The notes beneath the pieces are model-generated. The model was not told the origin of the DNA. It saw only the letters and a list, made by a program, of their open reading frames with translations, and ran no database searches. A stretch of DNA of 64,000 bases from Patagioenas fasciata. Lineage: Eukaryota; Chordata; Aves; Columbiformes; Columbidae. Below are positions 41,541 through 55,111 of this stretch, one piece after another. The translations under genes were made by a program, and so were the position numbers. The stretch's first letter is position 1; the number at the start of each line of letters is the position of its first letter. The stretch lies in NCBI RefSeq assembly GCF_037038585.1, contig NC_092560.1, positions 60,060,049-60,124,048 on the forward strand, given 5' to 3'.

Positions 41541-41619
41541 AAACAAAAACAAAAACAAAACAAAATAAAATAAAAAATAATAATAATAAAAAAAAGAAAA
41601 CAACAACAACAAAAAAAGC
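41541..41619. repeat. A-rich simple repeat (AAAAC, AAAAT, AAT, AAC units)
   Basis: Successive short blocks of related A-rich units, as expected from a decaying A tract. Confidence 0.85.
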
Positions 41620-43839
41620 ACACTGGCATGGGGCAAGTGGGTGAATAAAAATTAAAAATTTGCAGTACTGACTTAGAGACGTAAGTATTACTAATTAGTA
41701 AAGTGTGATCCCTGTGATATACCTTTAATTACTTTTTCCACTGCTTTGTTCACCTGGGGCTTCATTGTGCATGGTGAGAATTAGTGGTATCATAGCACAG
41801 GTAAACAAAGAGATACGCTCAGGTCTTTTGGGGAACTGCTGAATAAACAAACTTCAGTGACATTTGTAATGTATAAGTACCACCAATGCCCTGAAAGATT
41901 TAAAAACAACAACAAAAAACCACATAGATGTTTTCCTCGTGCTTTTCACTGAAATCAATTTTATTCATGCCATGTCCTGGCATTCTCCACAAATTTTCTA
42001 AGAAATGTGTCATTTTATCCAAAGCATTACTCAGGAAAACTGCCTAAGACATCTTTTCATTAGGTTGGTGCAATATTATTATTCTCAGGAGGGAACAAGA
42101 AAAGCGTAACATCCAGGTTAATGAAGCAATTTCATAATGAGAGGACTTGAAAAGTAAAATATTAAGCAATGAAGAAGAAAGAAAATAATCTATGGAGATA
42201 GCATTTCTACCACCTGTTCATGTTATATCTTTGAGACGGACTCATGCTTTGGGGTAGTTCTATTCTTCGGTATGTACTTGGATGGTTTCTGTTACTCACT
42301 GAGACTCCACAATAAGGGGCAGATATTGGCCTACACTTTTATTTTTTTATTATAATCGGATTAAAATGTAGCAAGCCTGTAATAATTCATCAAGAATACT
42401 TGTCAATTAGGTCAGTGGGATGTTTGTTCTGTGATGATATTGGCTTAGAAGTTCATATTAGATTAAGGATGTACCAAAGAACAGTAAAGGAAGCAGTGTC
42501 ATCAGATGAGATATTACATGACACAAATCTAATGATAGTTAAGAGGCAGTATCTAAACTGCTAATTTTCGCGATTGTACATTTTCTCCAGACACCTACAA
42601 AACAATTCCAGAGGTGTCAAAGCCCAGAAGTGCAAAATGGGATAATCTCTTTTTCAAGACAAGGAATAGCTTGAGTCATTTGAGACATAACATGGCTTGG
42701 GGTCATTTGAGGAAACTGTCTACTACAGACATATTTTATTAGATAAAATGTTGTATTTTAAGGGTGGTGAGTGTACCATAATCTCCTTAATGTCTTGGTC
42801 CTACTAGAAGAGGAACCTCTCTTAAAGAAGGCTGACCAGAGGTTACAAAGTCATGGAGAAAATAACACAAGTACTGAACCAGGTTACTTAGAGAAATTTT
42901 GATTAAGAGCTGATATAGAAAAGGGAGACCTAAGGAATTCTGTCCATGCCTCTCGGCTGGTTGCCCTCTCTCATTACCACAACATCAGAAGGACACGTGG
43001 ATATTGCACCTCTGTTCAGCTTCCTCATGCAGGTTGAGACCACATCCACCTCCAGCAGGAGCAAACCAGAATCAGGAGAAAATGTCATTATCCTGGTAAC
43101 TGTGACATCTATTAAAAATGGATCTATTAAAAAAGCTGAGTTCAGTAAAAAAACACGAATTCATATAAATGCCACAGAGTTGTTCTTAGTATACCTGTAA
43201 AGAGTCTGGGTGGTTTTTAGAGATAGTGGCCTCTTGTAAAGATTTTACTACTTGAGTTCTCAGTTCCATTATTCAATATATTTTCTTTTTTCTCCAGTGG
43301 GAACAGCAGGGAAAATGCAGTTTACATTTGAAATTGCCTTTTGTCCTAGTGTTTATTGTTGCTGTGCATGAGAGCATACTGTTGTGGTTAGTGCAGAAAA
43401 ATTTCACAGCAGAGGTAGCATTATATTTATCATGATGGTGACAAGATCAGATCCCACATCCCGGGTTTCATTCTTCTGTGAATTACTTTTGATTCAGTCA
43501 TTTGCTTGACTTGGAAGAATACGGTTAATTTGTTTGGGTGACAAAACCCATCCTAACTCTCTTATTTGCAGAATCCTATCAACTTATACAGGTTCTTTTC
43601 ATACTTTTCATTCATTTTCATTTCACGCATTTGGACAAAATCCTGAATGATAAGAAGGAGGCATTGCCCTTATCACGGTTTTTAAAATATGGTTTCCTTA
43701 AGAATGACCTTCACTGAGGGTACATTGTGTGCATACGAAGAGCAGTCATTAATAAGTTATATGCAAAGTAGGACTTGAAAAATACATACAAGGTAGACAA
43801 AGCTTTGTAGTTTTAAAAAGCTGCATGTGACTGCCAATA

Positions 43840-43888
43840 TATGACATGATATGACATGACATGACATGACATGACATGACACGACACG
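43840..43888. repeat. (ATGAC)n microsatellite
   Basis: About eight pentamer units with one ATGAT variant at the left, ending in ACGAC units at the right. Confidence 0.92.
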
Positions 43889-44147
43889 AACGAAAAGTAA
43901 CTAACCATCCAATAAGTTTTTTTAGAAAATCCAGTACCATCTGATTGGAAATAAAAGTCAAAAGCAGACATCAACAAAATAATGTTACCTGCTGGTTTTA
44001 TGGGTTACTAGAAATTAGAACAACAAAGTTGTTCAGAGTTTACAAAAGGAGAGACCACAGCTAATTTTGACCCCTAAATTATTTCTGGTTTGGAGAACTC
44101 ATACTAACGTTTCAGGAGAAATCAAATTAGAATGATACTTCATTCAC

Positions 44148-44187
<40 letters not shown>
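44148..44187. repeat. (TA)n(TG)n compound microsatellite
   Basis: Alternating TA to about 44,159, then fourteen or so TG units. It has potential to form Z-DNA. Confidence 0.93.
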
Positions 44188-44189
<2 letters not shown>

Positions 44190-47100
44190 CAAAATACTAG
44201 AATAATCATTCAGATGACTCTTTATAATGTTACAATGCTATCATTCATCTGAAAAGATTAATACATATTTTAATACACCACACTGAAACATTAAACGCAA
44301 TTTCAAACAGAATTTTTGATCTCTGATAACACTTATATAGCTTATTGGGAACAAATAAACTGGAATAATACAGACTAAAAAAAAAAAAGGTAGATCTCAG
44401 TCTTTCAAGGAAGAAAACTTTGAGGAAATGTCAAAAATCTTCACCTCTAGTGAAAGACAATAGAGTGATATTAAGCACCATCACTTCTGTACAAATGAGT
44501 CAAAACTTTATTTTAATAGAAAGGCTGAAGCCTACAAAATAGCAAGGACTCAGCCATCCTGACAGTGAAGTAAGTAGGTTGAAATTCAGTGCCATGCAGT
44601 GAGACAAGATCGAGTCCTGACCATGTGATCTAGAGCACCACATCAGACATGGTCCTTCTATGCCGTCTCTTGGAAAAACATAAGAAAACAAGATATCTGC
44701 AGAGTAACCCATCCCTGATAGATCCTTCTAGAAGACAAAATTTGTCTTCATTAACTGATTTTTTTTCCTTTTGGAATGTATTTACCTCTCAGCACCCATA
44801 AAATCATGTGACAGTGAGCATAGCATAGTTATTAATTATATGTTGCCTGAAAAAAATGCTGCATACTCTTTGCTTTTACACCTGCTGCCTGATATAATAG
44901 AGTAACTCAAGTGATTAGTAGGTTTTTGTTCTTTCAATATGAGCCCATCATTTTATGGTGGAAGAGCTCTCATTGTCTTCTATAAGAATATTTTAAGAAC
45001 AGTTGCCTTTATTGTGATAAATGTAGTTTCCCTCTAAAAATATTCCGGGGCTTTACAATAGACCTTTCATACTTTACTATTTATTTTACACACAGTACTG
45101 TAACGCAGTAGTATTTTCTTTTAAAGAAAAAAAGCCTATTAAAGCAAAGTGGGTTTGTTACTAAAACTTCAGCATAGAGAAATGTAGGCACATTCTACTA
45201 AGATGCAAATATACTCTACTTTTACAAGTATTTCCAATGAGAAACAAGATAAATGCTATTTTCAGTTATGTAAGAGACTTCGGTGGAGCACAAGTTCTTG
45301 CATTCAGTCATTAATCCCTCAGGATCATCCAGTGGGTCCCATTTCCAACAAGGCATCATGTAAGATCATCTCTATAACTGGTCATCCAAAGTGGAACAGG
45401 AATGGTGGCAAGTCAGCGCTTATGTCAGGCCTCACAGCCCACACAGAAGGCGGCAGCTTGCTGAAGATGTGTGAAGTGTAATGGTAACTGGTCATGCCAG
45501 TGTGTGGCTGCTCTCAGTGACTTTCTCACGGTTTCCCTACCTGTATTGGAACTCACTAGATACAGGATTTATTGCGCTGTGGTTCCTGTATGAAGCTGAA
45601 GCATGACTGCTGCCTGCTCCAGACAGAGGCAGAGAAATGTTGTATTTGAGAGAAACAGCATTCTGGTTTGCTTGATGAAATAAACTTCCATGGATATTTG
45701 CTTTACATTATACACTCTTACAAATATGACTGCATCAGACAGCTAAGGGATACTTCAGCATCAAACTCTGATTTATACCCATCAAATTGTACTCAGAAGA
45801 GTAGAATTGACCAGTATGAAAGTGAGAGTAGTAAGTCACTATCTGTCTCTGGTAGATCCCCAGACATAGAGAAACTAAAATATATTGGATTGCGTAGTTT
45901 TATTTAAAATACACCATGTTAGTCTGCACATTTGAATAAACTTGCAGTCTAACCTATCATGACAAAGAATTAATAGTGTTATAACAAGGAAAAATTATAG
46001 AAACACTGTGAATACTTTTAAAAGCAAACATTGTGTTCAAACGAGAGCATACGAGAGAGTTAAAAAGAAGAAATGGCTACAAATTTATTTAATATTAAAG
46101 AGCAGGAAAAACACAATCAAATCCAGAACAGCCTTGCAGCTTGGGTAGGTCTCACGCAATCTTTAAAAAAGCATACAAAGCCTCATACTCTGATATTCTG
46201 CTGTATGATGCTACACCAGGTAGAATCTCCAAAGCTCAGACAGACAGCCTTGCTGTGGGAAAATTCCTAACTTCTTCTTTACGACCTTGAATCTTGCTAT
46301 AGACAAGCAGAAAGAATATTTTGGTGATTAAGAGTAGGATAAATTCTTTCAAAATGTTTTTGGGGAGGGTCAGCCTAGTCATTAGGCATATGGTATTTCT
46401 AAGCATTCTGGATCAGATCTTCAAGCTATGCCACAACCTCTTTGTGCTGTGGGTGTGGTACAAAAGGTAAAAAGTTTCCCCTATAGGGCTCTGTGGCACC
46501 TCCATAAGCTTGCACTGTGAATGTTGTGTATCAGGACAAAGCAGTGTACCTAAGCAAGGCAGAATGAGAAAACGAATGAAAACTGCTGTGATTTCCTCAT
46601 TTGCACCCAAAACACTGTTTTAGATGGCACAGAAATATTTTGTAGCATATCTATTAAATGCTGATAAAATATATTATCAGAATGATCTGATAATCATTAA
46701 AATCTCATTATTCTGGAAAAAAATATTTTTATCTTTTATTCTCTCCATCTCAGTCTTCATTTTTATTGTTTTAGTTTTGAATTAATAATGGTGAAAATAA
46801 ATAATTTCTTTCCACATCCAGTTGAATCTTTGTACTGGCCACACACTTCCCACCACTACTTTCCATCAGTTTTTAAATAAACACTTTAAATGATCCAAGC
46901 AACGGTATCCACCCTGGTGAGATTTTTTGCACTCTCTGATACAGCCCTCCATTGCCAAGAGATTTTTTTCCTAACATTTATGGAGTCAGTTGCATTACAA
47001 ATTGCAATTATTATCCAAATTATACTTTCAGTGTGCTTTCAGACAAGTCTGCTTGTCTAAAGCTGCTGATGTTTGACTCACTCTGCAGAAGTGAATAAAG

Positions 47101-47789
47101 CAAGGATTACCAAACTTAATTTGAAGAGGTAAGAGTACCTTAAAGCTCTGTGCAAGGTGAAGTTCTTTCATAGGAGCTGCTCGGTTATCCACACACTGCA
47201 CTGAGCAGTTGCATAGCAAGCAAGACAGCTCAGGAACCTCTCAATAAAACAGAGGTATCCCTGATATAAATATCACAGGGAGTTTCTGACAAGCTGAAGA
47301 AAAGACCACCATGTCTACTAGTACTCTAGGAAGAAATAATGGTTATGCACAGTCTTTGAAGGGAATGTCTGGAATTACACCTATTACAGATACAAATATG
47401 GCATTTTAAATCATATAAAGATTTGCCTATGACTTAGAAAATAGCTTCCCAAAGATAGGCTCAAAACCTTATTCATGCCTATCTTTCTCAGATACATACC
47501 TTTTCCTCTGTAATCTCCTCTTCCTCTCCTTCCCCAAAAAAAACTTAAATCATGTCCTGCAGGTCAGCATATTCTGGCTACATTGACAACAGACAACAGA
47601 TCAGAGAACAAGCTCAGAAGCAGTAACCGGAGAAACTTGCTGGCAGGTAGTTCTTTTCCATTTTCATATTGTGGCTTCTTTAACTTAGTAGCAACTAGCA
47701 CAGGTTGCAGCTGTGAACAGATTGTGCAGAAAAATGCCCACGTTCTCATATAGACAGGTTATATACACTCTGCAAGTCAAAATCATACT

Positions 47790-50480
47790 TTTAAACTCCA
47801 CCTGGAGACCCACCAGTGGCTAGCAGAACTCTGAGAACACTGTTTTCATGTTCCCAGCAAGACACGTTGCTCATTGAACAGAGGTGGCGCTCTGATCAAA
47901 TCATAGCTCAGGCTGATGTGTTTGTTACAACAAAGAGACCATTACAAGAACCTGGATGCTGGGGTACAGATCATAAGAGCAAGATCTTCATTCAAAAGTA
48001 GCAATAACAAATGTCTCACCAGAAAGCTCAGATGGGATCACATAGCACCAGCCAAAGCCTCAGTACTGTTTCCAGCTTGGCAGCCAGCAGATTCCCCTGT
48101 GAACAGCACAGGTTCCAGCTCTGCCCTAACTGCTGGCAGCTTCCTCCAGCCTGCAGCACTGCTGAAAGCCTTATGTGGATGGAGCTGTGGCCAGCAATCT
48201 CTCAGCCATTACTCAGTCTCACCCACACACTAGGCAAAGCATTTGTTAGCAGTGAGTGAGTTAAATGAGGCAGAAAGTGAGGGTCTCCATTTTCCCTCAC
48301 TAGACCCCCACCACACCGCTCTGACACTGCTAGGTAGATGGAAGCTGGCCAGATATTTCCTCCTATAGAGGCTCTGGGCCCCTTTTGGCAGGTGTTGTCA
48401 GCACACTGCAAACACCCTCCACGACAACCACTTTCCAAAAAGGGGCTGAGGTGCCTGGCTTGGGTGCAATATAAGTGCTTAGGTGCAAAACTGGGATCCT
48501 CAAAACTTTCCTCAGCTGATGACCATTTCCAGAGGCATCTGACCTCTGGAGAGGCCTCAGTTTTCTATGCTGGAGTTTCTCAAACATATGCCCAGGCCTG
48601 CCTGTTCCTGACAGGCCACACACACCTGAGACAAAGCCCATCTGCCAAATGAACTCAAACTTGTTTCCCATGACACCAGTTTCAAACCTCAGACCTTCAT
48701 ACCCTCTCTCCAGTCTTCTCTCTGCTGTAGAATATCTTCAGTGGGTGGGATAGAAACACCTCACCACAAACACACACCAACCCTGCATATACATAGGGCT
48801 GACTGCCTTGGCTGGGGGAGGGAGCATGGCTGCATACCCTCAGGCATGGAAGGAATCTGAAACCAGGTCTGTCACATCCCAAGTAAACACTGAAACCACT
48901 GATTTATTTTGGAATAGGGGGAACTACTGCTCCAGGCATCTTGTGAAAGCCAAAAGTGATACCTAGCATCCCTCCAGGAAAATAAAATTTAAAAAAAAAA
49001 AAATCACAAACATAAGTGCCTGCTATTAAGAAAAGGACTGGGTTGTACATTCTTACAGAAAAGAGACGACTTCTAGTAGCACTGTGGCCTACACCCTGAA
49101 GAAGGGTAGCATCTGCAATATATCCCTCTGCTCAATAAGCAGCACTTGTTTTTCTGTGAACCTCAATCAGGACCATTCAGCTCTTCCCACTCACCCACCA
49201 CAACACAAGGTGCCATTTCGCAGCTTGTACTCCATTACAGACCTGGGTGTCCAAAAGCAGCTGTAACAGCACATGCCCTGCCACACCAGACCTTGGTTCC
49301 TGAGGGTGGGGAACCCTTGCTGCATCCCGGGCTTTAACCGTGTTACAGTGTCTCAGACATGCCAAGCACGACACTGGCACAGAGCTGCAGCTCCTCTCTG
49401 GGAAGCACACACAGAGGCATGTTATGGCCCCAGCCTGCATCTCTTCACAAGCCCCATGCTTGGGCAGGTTGCCTGTGGAAGCACACTGGCCCTTTCTCAT
49501 CACAGGCTTTACACAGCGAGTACCATGTGGTAAGTCTCACATCCCAGCTTTCTGGACAAAGGCCTACATCGCATCACGAAGTACGTGCACAGATCCCATG
49601 CCTGCTGATGAGGTGGAGGATGTCCAGATGAAGCTTCACTCAAGCTGACCCCAGCATCCTGCACATAGCCGGGCCTGCACGGCCAGAGCGAGAACAGCCC
49701 ATGCCAGAGGCAGGGCCAAGGAGTGTGGGAACTGGAGATGAGCAGCTGGCCAGGGCCAGGCTCTCCCACATCTGGAGACTTCCAGGTCACGGCCTGAGCC
49801 ATGCAGGGGTAGGAAGAGCAGTGATGCATTAAGGCAAGAGCGGGTAACTGAGCTCCTGAGAACAGCAAGGTTTCAGCTCCCAGCCCCAGCCTCCCTGCAG
49901 CCACTCTGAAGTGGCTTTCATTGAGGGAGAGAAAGCCTTGACTGAAACACAAGCCTGAGTCTCCCTTGTAAGCTCTGCAGACCAACTACCAATACTTCAT
50001 TTCAACTGTAACAAAGGCACGAGGGAGTTCATCAGAGACACCTGACCTCTATCCATCATCAAGAGATCAGCTCTCGCTGTGGTCAGTGCCTCTTCCTGTG
50101 CAGATGAGAATCTGAGGCAGCTCTATGCTTTGGGAAGTATTCTGCCACAACATTTTTCAACATCCCTCCTAGGGAGAGAGTACCTGTCTAACCATCCATA
50201 GCCTCTGCCAAAGAGGTGAGAAACTGTCCATTGCCAGCAGAGCTCTGAGGCTCTCACTAGTCGTGAGCCACTTCATGAGCCAGAGCAAGGCTGGGCTGTG
50301 CAAGGAAACAAGGAAACAAGGACTTCAACACCAGAGAGTGTTATCAGGGTGTCGTGGGCTCTGTGTCATGTCACAGGTAGGCACAAACTGCCTCCATCCT
50401 CCCTTTTTCTCTTTCACGTTGCCCTCACAACTGTATTTACTACTCTACTGTCCCTGGGAGCTTCACTGACCTAATTGGAG
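47790..50480. other. GC-rich, CpG-poor block of unknown origin
   Basis: About 2.7 kb with clearly higher GC than the flanks but few CpGs, rich in CAG, CTG, CCT and CACAC words. It holds several overlapping open frames (the longest is 49509-49985 on the minus strand, 158 codons) with no domain I recognise. No paired terminal repeats are visible by eye. An A run at 50582-50601 follows the right edge. It could be an old retroelement, a decayed retrocopy, a non-coding transcript unit or a conserved non-coding block. Confidence 0.4.
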
Positions 50481-50581
50481 CCACTTATTATTTGTCCCTT
50501 TTAGAACTCACATTCACAAAAGTCTGTAACCACCCAACTCTATTCACTTCTATTCTCAAATAAGAAATATCTTATAATATT

Positions 50582-50601
50582 AAAAAAAAAAAAAAAAAAA
50601 A
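50582..50601. repeat. Poly(A), about 20 nt
   Basis: A run about 100 bp to the right of the GC-rich block. Confidence 0.85.
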
Positions 50602-51862
50602 GGCATAAAATAAGCATTAACTAAAGGGCAACTCAGATCAACCCCACCTGACTAAAGGACATGATTAAGAATTGGAGCAGGTAATTCACCATACTAAATT
50701 GATCATTAACTGGTTACATTTTGGTATTCACTGCTTGATCAACAGCTACCTTAAAGGCTGCTTTGGGTTCAGCCTTTATGTTCAAATGTATATCAAAACT
50801 AAAAACTTTTTCTGAAACATAAAGCATAGACTTATCTTGCAAAATTGTTGAAATCAGATTGAAGAATGAACATACTGTTTTAGTGACTGTAATAGTCAGC
50901 CAAATATTTGATCCTGAAGTACAAGATTTTCAGTTTTCAAGTTTTTTTCCATCCAGACTCAGTCCCCGCAGCATAAAATTTGTACTGTTAATTGCCGTGC
51001 TGGTACTTGTCATACTATTTCATTCTTAAATCCCATTTTTTTCTTTGAGACACTTACTGAATGAAGACACCAGATTCTCCAGTGGAAGTTAGCAACAGTT
51101 TTGCCATAGAAACAGGAATAAGTACAGTATTGAAAAATTATTTTGTGTTAATTTAGCATCTACATGACACAAGCCTTTATGTTTATATTAGCCAGCTATT
51201 AGCGCAGAGTTTTATTAAGATTATAATGTTATTTTATTTACAATTATTGACCACATTGGTTACAGCATTGCTCTAAGGAACTGTGAGGAGCATGGTTCAT
51301 TGTATTAGGCACTGCACAACTGTGGAATAGCTGTAACCACCCTCAGATGAATCCCTGCTTGAATGACATACTGATTACAGAAATAAACTTATTTTTATTA
51401 AAAAAAAATATTTACCAGGAAAAATGTCAGACTGTCAGAGTATAATTTTTATTTGATGGTTTTAAGAAGTGTTACCTGCCTTTCTTAATCTGGGCTTTTT
51501 TTTGTTTGTTTGGTTGGTTTGTTTTGTTTTTCTTTTCTCTGATAATGATTTAGCAAGTTAAATTAAAACTGCAAACACATTTCCCTACTGTAATCCATTT
51601 TGAAAAGCCAACCTACTGTGGAACCAAGATCTCAAATGGTGAAATTTCTCCTCCAAGACTATTTTAATGATCAATTGTTCTGCTCTGAAGCACCTCATAA
51701 TAGTATCGTTACCACAAAGAAATAAGATATGTGGTCGTCATTGCAAAAATCTTAATGTTCTTGCCTTTGCCACTATATAACTGGCAGAGATACTGACTTT
51801 GAAAAATGATGGGTTCAGCTAAATTGAGGACACATGACTCAAAGTCCAGTGGAGCTTCACTC

Positions 51863-51885
51863 GGGGTGGGGGGGCTGGGGAAGGG
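51863..51885 (+). other. G-quadruplex-forming motif
   Basis: Four G runs (GGGG, GGGGGGG, GGGG, GGG) separated by loops of 1, 2 and 2 bases, a canonical short-loop G4 pattern in otherwise AT-rich sequence. Confidence 0.7.
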
Positions 51886-54334
51886 AAATAAAAATCAGGG
51901 CATAAAACAGCTGTGCTTACCAGAATGACAGGCAAAGAAGCCTTGAAAACTAACTGATTAGAAGGACAGTGAACCACAACAACAGAGATTCTAAAACCCA
52001 GCATTTTAAAAATGTTATGAAGAAGTTGTGTCTAATGTCTTGAATATACTGCTCCCGTACAAACACTGGGATCTAGTTGTTTCTCTAGTTTACACTTATC
52101 AGTAAGCCAGTAAGATCTGGAAAAAACGCTGACTAAAACTCTTTCATTTAAAGTGATACAACAATTTCAAGTCTCTGGTCACTAAGTGCTCAATTCTGCT
52201 CATCCTAACTTAATTGTCAAAATTACCCAGGGTATTCAGATGGAAAAGGCCCAACCCCAAATAAGGGTACTTGAATAACTAAAAAAGCTCTCACCTTTCA
52301 AGTGTTAAAATAATTAAATTATTTATTCAGAAAAAAATAATCTGAGTGAAGGGAAAAAAAAAAACCACACGCTATCAATCCATTTTCACAGAAGGAAAAT
52401 GTGTTTCTTTAGCACACCTTAAATCCTGTCCTGTGTGTGAAGTTTGGGATCATTCCTCCACAGCAAATTGGGTAGTTGCCTGGCTCAGAACAAGCCTGAA
52501 TTTGAGTCACAGTGGTAGGGCTGAATCCTAAAAAACCTTCCTTGCTTCTTATCATGAAGATGAAATACATGTCAATTATAATTTCACAGCTGGTGTGGGG
52601 CTAATTCTCTTAAGTTTTCAGAAGAGTTCTCTCCTGTGAAATACAACAAAAGCAATTTGTATGTAGTCTCCTACCTCAGAATTCACAACGTACGAAATTT
52701 CCTTTAGGAGGCTGTGAGGCAGGGATTGGCTTTTCCATTTCATAATATTCTGTACACTCAGATGAGCCATTGACTCCTGTTTCTCACTGCCACACCCAGC
52801 AAGATGCTTTTACAGATGCATCGATAGCTTAAGAGGGTTTTTCGCTTACGATAGTAAACTACGCAGTCATTTAGGGTCAAATAAGGAAAAAAGTTAGGGT
52901 GATGCAAAGGAGATTACTTTTTTTTCCCTACAAAGTCACAGCACTGAATTTATACCCACGTGTAGGGAATTTTTGCTGCTAACTTCAGTAAGAATTCAAC
53001 TTGAGCCTTCGGAACTATGCATTCCTGCTTCACTAGAGGCTAACAGCACATCTTCACTGAAGGCCCTGTGTAAACTAGAAAGTTTGGTCCCGCAATTCAT
53101 GATTGGTCTAATATATATATTTTTTTCAATTACTTACAGTAAGCTCTTTGAGGACTAGGACCTCAGTTTAGGCCTTCAAGTTGGAGAAAAAATGTTTTGG
53201 CTTCAAATATTAGAGTATTTCTAAAGTGCAACGTATATTCTAAGATCTTCTACATATCATCATATATTTGTAAAAAAAGGCTAATTTATGGGCTGCAGTT
53301 AAAACCTTCATAAACTTTTCAAGTTAATTCCCACCATATTTCACTTTATCTTGCACAGTGACATGTCAGCATTATCTCTATATACCTGCTAAGTTTAACA
53401 CTTTTCAAACAACACCTTGTATTTGTGACAGTTAAAAATAAACATGAAGTTTTACCATGAGAGGGGAAAAAAAAAAAATAATAATACCAGGATCATGGTT
53501 AAGATTTCTTTTCTAGGAAATGTTGTTCTCTTGATAATGTTGCTCTCTTGATCCTGAATTCCCTGAGTTATTCTGAGTCTAAAATAGTTTAGATGTGTTT
53601 GATGGAAAATTATCACAAAAGCCTTGCAAAATAATTCGTTCTATACACGAGGAAATTTGCAACCACTAAATCTAGAAAACAGCACTTATCCACAAACCTT
53701 CTAAACTGCACAAAGAAAGAGTCCTACCCACTGGCAAATTTCATAATTCTACATTAGCAGACTCAATTACAATATCCGCTGCAAATAGCATATCAGTACA
53801 TCATAGTTACAGCAATCAGCTTGTTTTCTTCTAAATGGGTTATCATGGCCCTGTGCTCAATCGCACTGAGAAACAGCAGAGTTTGGAAAGGAATCGCACA
53901 GATTCGAAGTAAAGCATTTTGTGCTACAACAGAGAAACAGAAGAGACGGTGAATGGGCTTTTGCACTGTTCAGAAACCTGGAAACCCACCATCCAGCCGC
54001 CCAATGTGCCAGGAGATTTGAAAACTCAAGAAAACAAATGAAAAAATAAATAGAGAGACATTCAACTAAAATATGCCTCTTTCTCCCTACTTTCCAAAAT
54101 GTTGTTTGTTATTGAGTTAAATGCTTTTATTGTTTCCAACAGCCTCGAACAAGCTTTGCAGCTTGCAATATCCACAAACCCAGCATAAAGGGACTAATAT
54201 AGAAGGTGATTTTTTTACTCCTAAAGAAGATCCTACATCTAAACTGATCTCCTCTCAATTTATTTACTTTGCTGGTGAACAACAGTGAATTTGCATTTTT
54301 TTTCCCATTCTCTGCAAAACTTCAAGTGGGAAAA

Positions 54335-54420
54335 CAGGGAAAAAAAAAAAAAACACAAAACAAAACAAAAAACAAAGAACCAACAACAACAAAAAACCAA
54401 CAACAACATATATATACATA
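54335..54420. repeat. A-rich simple repeat at the left edge of the CpG domain
   Basis: A run, then CAAAA and CAACAA units, then TATATACATATACAC, directly abutting the start of GC-rich sequence. Confidence 0.85.
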
Positions 54421-55083
54421 TACACCAGTAGCGACACACACGAGGGAGGCGGGGGAGGGAAGAAAAAAATACCACTCCTGACCCCAGTGGGGCTCGAGTG
54501 CCTGCGACCACATCCTCCCGTGGAGGTAGCCCTTCGATCCCGGTGGGCGACACGGGCAGCTGCGGTGGCATGCGGCAGGCTGTACGTTCTGCTGAGCAGC
54601 CCGGTGGTCACCCCTGCCCTGCGGCCGGGGGCGAAGGGGGGCAGGGCCGCGGACCCGCCGGCCCGGGAACAACAAAGCAGGCTGTAAAGCCTCCAGGTGG
54701 TGGGTATATTTGTTGTCCTGTCTGCGAGATGCGGTGGCTCCCTGGCCTCGGCAGATCCCAGTGCTGCTGTGGACATTAAGAAAAGTCTCTTATGGCTGAT
54801 TCCAAAACCAGATAAGAAGCCGCCGAGCCACCAGCTCTGTCTAGACTCCGGACCTCACAAGTCAAACGGGTTGTTTGGATTAGCCTTGAAGATCTACCGA
54901 CCTGAACAGTCCTCCTAAAGAAAAGCCACAGGAACACCCTGTTTTCCCATTGCCGCCCGAGGTCCGCCCAGATAGGAGCTGAGCTCTGCTTCGGCCCGTG
55001 TCATTTATTTCTGGAAAAGTTCTCTGCCCTGTCTATCTCCCACAAACACACCTTGTCCCGTTTTGTCTACCGGGAGAGAGGGA

Positions 55084-55111
55084 AAACAAAACCAAAACCA
55101 AAACAAAACCA
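55084..55111. repeat. (AAAACC)n-like simple repeat
   Basis: Four imperfect AAAACC or AAAAC units inside the CpG domain. Confidence 0.75.

Larger units (their letters stand above)
38866..47789. other. Intergenic desert, no gene seen
   Basis: AT-rich sequence with microsatellites and a possible old repeat at 39,265-39,360. Near 39,570 there is a small tandem duplication of GGTGAGATTCT. No gene signal. Confidence 0.6.
50481..54429. other. Intergenic sequence left of the CpG domain
   Basis: AT-rich and mostly non-repetitive, apart from A runs and the G-quadruplex motif. The part from about 53,690 to 54,250 is of even complexity and has many homeodomain-like ATTA words, so it may include conserved regulatory sequence. 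I could not test this. Confidence 0.5.

Noticed and set aside
42061..42080. TTAGGTTGGTGCAA-like word resembling a mariner terminal repeat
   Set aside because: No second inverted copy and no TA target pair were found nearby; a single short match can be chance.
43840..43888. Regular repeats as a CRISPR array
   Set aside because: Tandem units without spacers, in a vertebrate genome; a microsatellite.
49509..49985. 158-codon open frame on the minus strand in the GC-rich block
   Set aside because: GC-rich sequence has few stops; other frames of the block are open too, and the peptide matches no family I know.
50480..50601. GC-rich block plus poly(A) read as a processed retrocopy
   Set aside because: No parent gene is recognisable and about 100 bp separate the block from the A run; kept only as one possibility.
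54264..54776. 170-codon minus-strand frame at the left edge of the CpG domain
   Set aside because: It runs into A/T simple repeat that encodes a phenylalanine-rich tail, and overlaps open frames in several phases; CpG-domain artefact.
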